Source: Elstera sp043721315 (GTDB lineage Bacteria; Pseudomonadota; Alphaproteobacteria; Elsterales; Elsteraceae). Taken from it: a DNA stretch of 18,386 nucleotides. Below are positions 12,398 to 18,386 of this stretch, piece by piece. The stretch is from positions 1 to 18,386 of the forward strand of contig JAYSQZ010000075.1 of the NCBI GenBank assembly GCA_043721315.1, read 5' to 3'. Made by a program: the position numbers and the translations under genes. Every line of letters begins with the position of its first letter. Position 1 is the first letter of the stretch. Below the pieces are notes generated by a model that was not told the origin of the DNA, ran no database searches, and saw only the letters and a list, made by a program, of their open reading frames with translations.

Positions 12398-15259
12398 ATG
12401 CATCAGAGAATCAGTGTGCGCGGGGCGCGCGAGCATAATCTGAAGAATATCGACGTGGACATCCCGCGCGATAGTCTTACCGTTATAACCGGCCTGTCAG
12501 GCTCGGGGAAATCCTCCCTGGCCTTCGACACGATCTATGCCGAAGGGCAAAGGCGCTACGTCGAGAGCTTGTCGGCCTATGCGCGTCAGTTCCTGGAATT
12601 GATGTCGAAGCCCGACGTGGATTTGATCGAAGGGCTGTCGCCCGCCATTTCCATCGAGCAAAAAACCACCAGCCGCAACCCGCGCTCCACCGTGGGCACG
12701 GTCACAGAGATTTATGATTACCTCCGCCTGCTGTACGCCCGCGTTGGCGTGCCCTACTCGCCGGCAACGGGCCTGCCGATTGAAAGCCAAACGATCAGCC
12801 AGATGGTTGACCGGATTCTAGCGATGCCGGAAGGTACGCGCCTTTACCTGTTGGCCCCGGTCGTGCGCGGGCGCAAGGGCGAGTATAAGAAGGAAATGCT
12901 CGACTATCAAAAGCGCGGCTTCCAGCGCGTGAAGGTCGATGGCGAACTCTATGAGTTGGATGCGGTTCCCGCGCTCAATAAGAAGCTGAAGCACGATATT
13001 GAGGTGGTGGTGGACCGTATCGTTGTGCGGCCCGATCAGGAGGATTTGGCCACCCGCCTCGCCGATTCCATCGCAACCGCGCTGGAGCTTGCAGACGGGA
13101 TTCTCTACGCCGAGAATGCCGAAGACAACAGCCGCACCGTGTTTTCGGCGAAATTCGCCTGCCCGGTCTCGGGCTTCACCATCGACGAGATCGAGCCGCG
13201 CCTATTCTCCTTCAACAATCCGTTCGGGGCCTGCCCCACCTGCGACGGTTTAGGCGTAAAAATGCAGTTCGAGGCGGCGTTGGTTATCCCGGATGATAGC
13301 CTAACCCTGAGCACGGGCGCGGTTGCGCCCTGGGCGAACTCGACATCGCAATATTACGCGCAAACGCTAGAAAGCCTCGCGCGGCACTTTAAGATTTCAC
13401 TCGCAACCCCTTGGCGGGACTTGCCGCAAGAGGTGCGCGAGACGATTTTGCACGGCAGCGGTAAAGTCGCAATTCCCTTGCGTTTTTCCGATGGCAACCG
13501 CGCCTATGAAACGAACAAGCCGTTCGAGGGCCTCTTGCCCAATCTGGAACGGCGCTGGAAGGAAACCGAAAGCGCTTGGGTGCGGGAGGAGTTGGAGCGG
13601 TTCCAAGGCTCGCAAGCCTGCGAAACCTGCCACGGCTATCGCCTGAAGCCGGAAGCGCTGGCGGTGAAAATCCACGAACGCCATGTCGGCGAAATCACGG
13701 CTCTCTCCATTGCCGACGCCGGGCGTTGGTTCAATGAGTTGGAGCCGCACCTTACCGCCAAACAGCAGGAAATTGCCGCCCGGATTCTGCGCGAGATTAA
13801 GGATCGGCTCGGGTTCCTCAATAATGTTGGGCTGGAGTACCTCACCCTCTCGCGTAACTCCGGCACGCTTTCGGGCGGGGAAAGCCAACGCATTCGCTTG
13901 GCCTCGCAAATCGGCTCCGGGCTGACCGGCGTGCTCTATGTGCTGGACGAGCCGTCCATCGGTCTGCACCAGCGCGATAATGAGCGGCTGCTGGGGACGT
14001 TGCGCCGCCTACGCGATCTCGGCAATACCGTCATTGTTGTCGAGCATGACGAAGACGCGATTATGGCTGCCGATTATCTCATTGATATGGGGCCGGGCGC
14101 GGGGGTTCATGGCGGCGAAGTGATTGCCGCCGGAACGCCCGCCGAGGTAATGGCGAACGAGAAAAGTACGACCGGCCAGTACCTTGCCGGGCATCGCCGC
14201 ATCGAAATTCCAAGCACGCGACGCCCCGGCCATAAGGGCCAGAAGCTAGTGGTGCGCGGCGCACGCGGCAATAATTTGCAGAATGTGACGGCAGAAATCC
14301 CGCTCGGCACCTTCACCTGCATCACCGGCGTGTCGGGCGGTGGTAAATCCACGCTGATTATCGAAACGCTCTACAAAGCCCTAGCGCGTAAGCTGAATGG
14401 CGCGCGCGACCTGCCTGCCGACCATGATAGCGTCGAGGGCATTGAGTTGATCGACAAAATCGTCGAGATCGACCAATCGCCTATTGGCCGCACCCCCCGC
14501 TCTAACCCCGCTACCTATACGGGGGCGTTCACGCCAATCCGCGACTGGTTCGCAGGATTGCCGGAAGCCAAATCACGTGGCTATGGGCCGGGCCGCTTTA
14601 GCTTCAACGTCAAGGGCGGGCGGTGCGAGGCGTGCCAGGGTGATGGGCTGATTAAGATCGAAATGCACTTCCTGCCCGATATTTACGTGCAGTGCGATTC
14701 ATGCAAAGGCCAACGCTATAACCGCGAAACGCTGGATGTGCGCTTCCGGGGCAAGTCTATCGCCGATGTTCTGTCGATGACCGTGGAAGAAGGTGCGGAG
14801 TTCTTCAAAGCCGTGCCTTCGGTACGCGATAAGATGACGACGCTGGAGCGCGTTGGCCTTGGCTACGTCCAGATCGGCCAGCAGGCCACCACACTTTCGG
14901 GCGGCGAGGCCCAGCGCGTGAAACTCTCGAAAGAACTCTCGCGCCGCTCCACTGGGCGCACGCTCTATATCTTAGACGAACCGACAACGGGCCTGCACTT
15001 TGAAGACATTCGCAAACTGTTGGAAGTGCTGCAAGCGCTGGTCGATCAGGGCAATAGCGTGCTGGTCATCGAACATAATCTGGAGGTGATTAAAACCGCC
15101 GATTGGATTCTCGATCTCGGGCCGGAGGGCGGTTCGGGCGGCGGGCGTATTGTGGCCCAAGGCACGCCGGAACAGGTGGCAGGGGTGGCCGAAAGCTACA
15201 CGGGCCATTATCTCAAGCCCTACTTGAAGGCCAAGCTGGCAAAAAAGAAGCGGGCTTAA
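12398..15259 (+). CDS. uvrA: Excinuclease ABC subunit A
   Basis: UvrA is the damage-sensing ATPase of nucleotide excision repair, loading UvrB at lesions. The 953-residue protein has both ABC modules: Walker A GLSGSGKSS (32-40) and GVSGGGKST (644-652), signatures LSGGE (491-495 and 833-837) and Walker B strands VLDEPSIGLH and ILDEPTTGLH. The C-terminal zinc module is intact (Cys743, Cys746, Cys766, Cys769). The first one has CPVS in place of CPxC (Cys255, Ser258, Cys279, Cys282), which I recall as usual in alphaproteobacteria. The start aligns with E. coli UvrA and lies at the predicted start of transcription. The ending KKKRA is basic. SOS control is usual for uvrA, but no LexA box was found. 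Confidence 0.98.
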   Translation: MHQRISVRGAREHNLKNIDVDIPRDSLTVITGLSGSGKSSLAFDTIYAEGQRRYVESLSAYARQFLELMSKPDVDLIEGLSPAISIEQKTTSRNPRSTVGTVTEIYDYLRLLYARVGVPYSPATGLPIESQTISQMVDRILAMPEGTRLYLLAPVVRGRKGEYKKEMLDYQKRGFQRVKVDGELYELDAVPALNKKLKHDIEVVVDRIVVRPDQEDLATRLADSIATALELADGILYAENAEDNSRTVFSAKFACPVSGFTIDEIEPRLFSFNNPFGACPTCDGLGVKMQFEAALVIPDDSLTLSTGAVAPWANSTSQYYAQTLESLARHFKISLATPWRDLPQEVRETILHGSGKVAIPLRFSDGNRAYETNKPFEGLLPNLERRWKETESAWVREELERFQGSQACETCHGYRLKPEALAVKIHERHVGEITALSIADAGRWFNELEPHLTAKQQEIAARILREIKDRLGFLNNVGLEYLTLSRNSGTLSGGESQRIRLASQIGSGLTGVLYVLDEPSIGLHQRDNERLLGTLRRLRDLGNTVIVVEHDEDAIMAADYLIDMGPGAGVHGGEVIAAGTPAEVMANEKSTTGQYLAGHRRIEIPSTRRPGHKGQKLVVRGARGNNLQNVTAEIPLGTFTCITGVSGGGKSTLIIETLYKALARKLNGARDLPADHDSVEGIELIDKIVEIDQSPIGRTPRSNPATYTGAFTPIRDWFAGLPEAKSRGYGPGRFSFNVKGGRCEACQGDGLIKIEMHFLPDIYVQCDSCKGQRYNRETLDVRFRGKSIADVLSMTVEEGAEFFKAVPSVRDKMTTLERVGLGYVQIGQQATTLSGGEAQRVKLSKELSRRSTGRTLYILDEPTTGLHFEDIRKLLEVLQALVDQGNSVLVIEHNLEVIKTADWILDLGPEGGSGGGRIVAQGTPEQVAGVAESYTGHYLKPYLKAKLAKKKRA

Positions 15260-15271
15260 TTTTTAGGGTTC

Positions 15272-15301
15272 CTACGCAGGGATCGTTTTACGGTCCCGTA
15301 G
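15272..15301 (+). repeat. Hairpin downstream of uvrA
   Basis: GGGATCG and CGGTCCC pair (one G-T wobble) around TTTTA, and the flanking CTAC and GTAG extend the stem past a three-base bulge. It begins 12 bases after the uvrA stop. No T-run follows, so it is a 3'-end stabiliser or a weak or factor-dependent terminator rather than a clear intrinsic one. Confidence 0.5.
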
Positions 15302-15317
15302 CGCTTATGTGTAAAGG

Positions 15318-15338
15318 TATCCCGGCAAGCTCGGGATA
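15318..15338. repeat. REP-like palindrome (TATCCCG...CGGGATA)
   Basis: TATCCCG and CGGGATA flank a seven-base loop and are followed by AAAAACAGGGATGACCCG. It resembles the short intergenic palindromes with a TCCCGG/CCGGGA core seen many times in alphaproteobacterial genomes. Only this copy occurs here, so family membership cannot be shown. Confidence 0.4.
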
Positions 15339-15411
15339 AAAACAGGGATGACCCGAAGCGCTAGCGCCGCTAGGCTGCAATCAGGTTTATCCGGGTGCGC
15401 GGAGCAGAGAT

Positions 15412-16014
15412 ATGCAATTTGTTTATGGACTGGACGACGAAAAAGACGCGAAGAAGCCGGAAGAGGCAAAACCCTCCGAGGCGATGGAAGAGCGGCTGTT
15501 CAAGGCTCGCTCGGTCTTCATCTTCGGCCCCATTGATATGAAACTGGCCCAGGCCGTTACGGCTAAGATGATCGCTCTAGCTCAAGAGAGTAAGGATGAA
15601 ATTCGCATCTTCATCAACTCGCCGGGTGGCCATGTAGAATCCGGCGATACCATCCACGACGTTATCAAATTCGTCGATTGCCCCGTGAAAGTGATCGGCA
15701 CAGGCTGGGTTGGCAGTGCGGCGGCGCATGTTTACCTATCCGCCAAAAAAGAAAACCGACTGTGCCTGCCAAATACGCGCTTCCTGCTGCACCAACCCAG
15801 CGGCGGCGCGGGCGGTCAAGCCAGCGACATTGCCATTCAGGCGAAGGAAATCATTAAGATCAAGGCTCGGATTCAAAAAACCATTGCCGACGCCACCGGC
15901 CAGCCGTTGGAAAAAGTGATCAAGGATACCGAGCGCGACCATTGGATGCCCGCCGAAGAGGCTGTGATTTATGGCGTCGTCGGGCGCATCATCAACAGCA
16001 TGGGGCAGATTTAA
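15412..16014 (+). CDS. ClpP-family serine peptidase, noncanonical
   Basis: This 200-residue cytoplasmic peptidase has the Clp fold: IFINSPGGHVESGDTIHD (66-83), LHQPSGGAGGQASDI (126-140) and KDTERDHWM (171-179). The catalytic triad is retained as Ser102, His127 and Asp176. The nucleophile sits in GSAAAH instead of the usual ASMG, and the N-terminus (residues 8-25, rich in D, E and K) differs from the axial loops of standard ClpP. It is therefore a ClpP paralog rather than the housekeeping ClpP that pairs with ClpX upstream of lon. Whether it works with ClpA/X or another ATPase is unknown. A GGAG site seven bases upstream supports ATG 15412. It is followed after five bases by trmFO. Confidence 0.88.
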   Translation: MQFVYGLDDEKDAKKPEEAKPSEAMEERLFKARSVFIFGPIDMKLAQAVTAKMIALAQESKDEIRIFINSPGGHVESGDTIHDVIKFVDCPVKVIGTGWVGSAAAHVYLSAKKENRLCLPNTRFLLHQPSGGAGGQASDIAIQAKEIIKIKARIQKTIADATGQPLEKVIKDTERDHWMPAEEAVIYGVVGRIINSMGQI

Positions 16015-16019
16015 GCCCG

Positions 16020-17384
16020 ATGAGCATTGCGCCTGTTCATATTATCGGCGGCGGGATCGCTGGGTCCGAGGCTGCGTGGCAGTTGGCGCAAGCCGGGGTT
16101 CCGGTAGTGCTGCACGAAATGCGGCCCCATCGGCGTACGGACGCCCATCAAACCGATCATCTGGCGGAATTGGTCTGCTCCAACTCTTTCCGCTCCGATG
16201 ATGCCGAGTATAACGCGGTGGGTGTGTTGCACGCCGAGTTACGGCAGGCAGGATCGCTGATTTTCAAAGTGGCGGACGCTCATCAAGTGCCGGCAGGCGG
16301 GGCGCTTGCCGTGGATCGCGACGGGTTTTCGGCAGCGGTTACGGCGGCAATCACCGCGCATCCGCTGATTACGGTCGAGCGCGGCGAGATTACTGGCCTG
16401 CCCCCCGCTGAGTGGGGGGATGTGATTATCGCGACTGGCCCGCTTACCTCCGAACCCTTGGCCGAGGCGATTCGCGGGCTGACGGGCGAAGAGAGTTTGG
16501 CTTTTTTCGACGCGATTGCCCCCATCGTTCATAAGGACAGCGTGAACTTTGATCTCGCTTGGTTTCAGTCGCGCTACGATAAGGAAGGGCCAGGCGGTAC
16601 CGGCTCGGATTATATCAACTGCCCGCTGAATAAAGCGGAATATGAAGGGTTTATTGCGGCAGTTTTGGCGGGCGACAAGACCGATTTCAAGGAATGGGAG
16701 ACGAACACCCCCTATTTTGAAGGCTGCCTGCCCATCGAAGTGATGGCCAGCCGAGGCATCGAAACCTTGCGCTTCGGGCCGATGAAGCCGGTGGGGCTGG
16801 ATGATCCGCGCACGGGCCGCTGGCCCTATGCCGTCGTGCAGTTGCGCCAGGATAATAAGCTCGGCACGCTCTATAATATCGTCGGCTTTCAAACCAAGCT
16901 GAAATATGCCGAACAGGCGCGGATTTTTCGGATGATTCCGGGGCTGGAGAACGCCGAATTCGCCCGCCTCGGCGGCCTGCACCGCAACACCTTCCTTAAC
17001 TCCCCGCGTGTGCTAGACGGGCAGTTGCGCCTGAAAGCCGATCCGCGCCTGCGCTTTGCCGGCCAAGTCACGGGCGTTGAAGGCTATGTGGAAAGCACGG
17101 CCATCGGGTTGTTGGTCGGGCGTTTCGTTGCCGCCGAAAAACTCGGTCAACCGATTGCGCCGCCGCCGGTCACGACCGCCCTGGGCGCACTGCTGAACCA
17201 TATCACCGGCGGTGCCAATGCCGACACCTTCCAGCCGATGAACATCAACTTCGGTCTATTCGCCGATCTACCGCCGGTTCCGGGCGTAAAAAAAGCCCCC
17301 AAAGGTCGCGACCGCAAAGCAGCCCTCGCCCGCCGCGCGCTGGCCGATTGCGCGGCATGGCTGGGGTTGGAGAGCGCGGCCTAA
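16020..17384 (+). CDS. trmFO: Methylenetetrahydrofolate-tRNA-(uracil-5-)-methyltransferase
   Basis: TrmFO makes ribothymidine at position 54 of the tRNA T-loop using methylenetetrahydrofolate and FADH2. The 454-residue protein opens with the FAD-binding Rossmann motif HIIGGGIAGSEAAWQL and continues with HEMRP, the family block LVCSNSFRSDD, and the C-terminal CGVE-type region QVTGVEGYVESTAIGLLVGR. An upstream in-frame ATG at 15942 would add 26 residues that overlap the peptidase gene in another frame; ATG 16020 is chosen because the protein then begins at the FAD motif as in homologs. Its ribosome site is weak, so reading is probably coupled to the peptidase five bases upstream. A terminator follows. 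Confidence 0.96.
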   Translation: MSIAPVHIIGGGIAGSEAAWQLAQAGVPVVLHEMRPHRRTDAHQTDHLAELVCSNSFRSDDAEYNAVGVLHAELRQAGSLIFKVADAHQVPAGGALAVDRDGFSAAVTAAITAHPLITVERGEITGLPPAEWGDVIIATGPLTSEPLAEAIRGLTGEESLAFFDAIAPIVHKDSVNFDLAWFQSRYDKEGPGGTGSDYINCPLNKAEYEGFIAAVLAGDKTDFKEWETNTPYFEGCLPIEVMASRGIETLRFGPMKPVGLDDPRTGRWPYAVVQLRQDNKLGTLYNIVGFQTKLKYAEQARIFRMIPGLENAEFARLGGLHRNTFLNSPRVLDGQLRLKADPRLRFAGQVTGVEGYVESTAIGLLVGRFVAAEKLGQPIAPPPVTTALGALLNHITGGANADTFQPMNINFGLFADLPPVPGVKKAPKGRDRKAALARRALADCAAWLGLESAA

Positions 17385-17402
17385 TCGTTCCGAGGCCGAC
17401 AC

Positions 17403-17427
17403 AAAACCTGCTATAGCGGGGTTTTTT
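17403..17427. terminator. Intrinsic terminator after trmFO
   Basis: AAAACCTGC and the G-rich arm GCGGGGTTTTTT pair around TATA, with one wobble and one bulged G, and end in six T residues. It lies 18 bases after the trmFO stop. Read on the minus strand it could also end the tRNA-Gln transcript. Confidence 0.75.
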
Positions 17428-17446
17428 AGCACGCACGTTTTGGAAC

Positions 17447-17520
17447 TGGCTGGGAGACTAGGGCTCGAACCTAGATTGGCGGAGTCAGAATCCGCTGTCC
17501 TACCATTAGACGATCTCCCA
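17447..17520 (-). tRNA. tRNA-Gln (anticodon CTG)
   Basis: The 74-base minus-strand sequence folds as a complete cloverleaf: acceptor TGGGAGA pairs with TCTCCCA, the anticodon stem is GCGGA/TCCGC with loop TTCTGAC (anticodon CTG), and the T-arm is CTAGG-TTCGAGC-CCTAG. Discriminator G and an encoded CCA are present. The U1-A72 end and G73 fit glutamine identity. Confidence 0.95.
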
Positions 17521-17683
17521 ACACGACGAGAGCCTAAGGCTTACTCGTATTGTGCTGAGTGACTAACACGGGCTTGGCGGTGCTGCCAACAAAAAATAAC
17601 TTACCCCTGCTAAGATGTAATCCAACCTATAAAAAATAACGTACGATAACGGGAGTCGAATCGGTTTTTAAGGGAGATACTCA

Positions 17684-18386
17684 ATGGATGATGTGACGCT
17701 TGTGACCCCGCAGACGGACGTAAGCCGCCGGGGGTTCGTCGTGATGAGTTCTCTGGCGGTGGGTTTTGCCCTTGCTGTGCAGCCTGTCCAGGCGCAAACG
17801 CAGATTGCAACGGATGCGACGGGCCTTGAGGCCGGGGAAATTTCGATCCCAACGGCGACCGGCCCGATCCCCGCTTATCGTGCCCAACCCCAGGGTGGCA
17901 AGAACCTGCCGCTGGTGCTGGTCGTTCAAGAAATCTTCGGCGTTCACGAGCATATCAAAGATGTGTGCCGCCGCTTGGCCAAGCAAGGCTATTGCGCCAT
18001 TGCGGTGGAACTGTTCGCCCGCCAGGGCAATGTGGCGAATGCTGCGATGGAGCAAATCCGTCCTATCGTTGCCTCCGTTCCCGACGCCCAAGTGATGAGC
18101 GATCTCGATGCCGCTGTGGCGTTCGCCAAGGCCAGCGGGTCGGTCGATACCAGCAAACTCGCTATTACCGGTTTCTGCTGGGGTGGGCGTATTACCTGGC
18201 TTTATGCCGCACACAATCCGGGCGTGAAGGCCGGCGTGGCGTGGTATGGCCGCGTTGTGGGTGATAAGACGCCGCTTCAACCCGCTCACGCGGTTGATGT
18301 CGCCGATAAGATTAAGGCCCCCGTTCTCGGCCTTTATGGGGGTGCGGATCAGGGAATTCCGGTCGCCTCGCTCGACCAGCTTAAGG
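17684..18386 (+). CDS. Dienelactone hydrolase family protein, Tat-exported (3' end missing)
   Basis: At least 234 residues of an alpha/beta-hydrolase of the dienelactone hydrolase family are present; the window ends before the stop. The N-terminus is a twin-arginine signal, SRRGFVV (14-20), then a hydrophobic stretch and VQAQ as the likely cleavage site near 38, so it should be folded before export to the periplasm. The nucleophile Cys165 (TGFCWGG), Glu83 (VQEIFG) and Asp222 (YGGADQGIP) match the family; the catalytic His lies beyond the edge. An AAGGGAG site seven bases before ATG 17684 supports the start. The natural substrate is unknown; the family cleaves dienelactones and related esters. 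The 163 bases before it hold only weak promoter-like matches. Confidence 0.9.
   Translation, partial: MDDVTLVTPQTDVSRRGFVVMSSLAVGFALAVQPVQAQTQIATDATGLEAGEISIPTATGPIPAYRAQPQGGKNLPLVLVVQEIFGVHEHIKDVCRRLAKQGYCAIAVELFARQGNVANAAMEQIRPIVASVPDAQVMSDLDAAVAFAKASGSVDTSKLAITGFCWGGRITWLYAAHNPGVKAGVAWYGRVVGDKTPLQPAHAVDVADKIKAPVLGLYGGADQGIPVASLDQLK

Noticed and set aside
15942..16019. 26-residue N-terminal extension of TrmFO
   Set aside because: It overlaps the end of the peptidase gene in another frame, is Arg-rich and unlike the family; ATG 16020 places the FAD motif at the usual distance.
17681..18289. 202-codon minus-strand ORF opposite the dienelactone hydrolase gene
   Set aside because: The plus strand has a ribosome site, a Tat signal and family motifs; the antisense frame has none.

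Overview
The window joins the end of an integrated phage-like element (about 1-6244) to an ordinary core-gene region of an alphaproteobacterial chromosome (about 6245-18386). The host genes (gyrA, coaD, ilvD, ssb, uvrA, a ClpP-family protease, trmFO, tRNA-Gln), the GC-rich base composition and protein features such as the form of the UvrA zinc module and GyrA fit Alphaproteobacteria, plausibly the Rhodospirillales. That taxonomic call is an impression, not a computed placement.

Region 1 (1-6244): every element gene lies on the minus strand. In transcription order they are a helicase-only replication protein (SF3/D5 type); a 480-base gene-free stretch with two P4-like iterons and eleven copies of a second short repeat, very likely the replication origin; an unrecognised 246-residue protein; a lambda-type portal; an unlisted 54-residue ORF; and a prohead protease-major capsid fusion. 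The right end is the displaced 3' half of a tRNA-Lys(TTT) gene (6198-6244), which marks the attachment site. No integrase and no large terminase are visible. The element is therefore either a prophage seen from one end or a capsid-forming satellite; the sequence to the left decides.

Region 2 (6252-11690): a strong bidirectional terminator separates the tRNA remnant from a minus-strand gyrA-coaD-ilvD run (DNA gyrase A, phosphopantetheine adenylyltransferase, dihydroxy-acid dehydratase). gyrA starts with TTG and carries Val at the main quinolone-resistance position.

Region 3 (11690-17427): ssb and uvrA diverge from a 153-base region. uvrA appears to be transcribed from a promoter so close that its mRNA would be nearly leaderless. 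It is followed by a noncanonical ClpP-family peptidase and trmFO, which are almost contiguous and end at a terminator.

Region 4 (17447-18386): a minus-strand tRNA-Gln(CTG), then the start of a Tat-exported dienelactone-hydrolase-family protein cut by the window edge.
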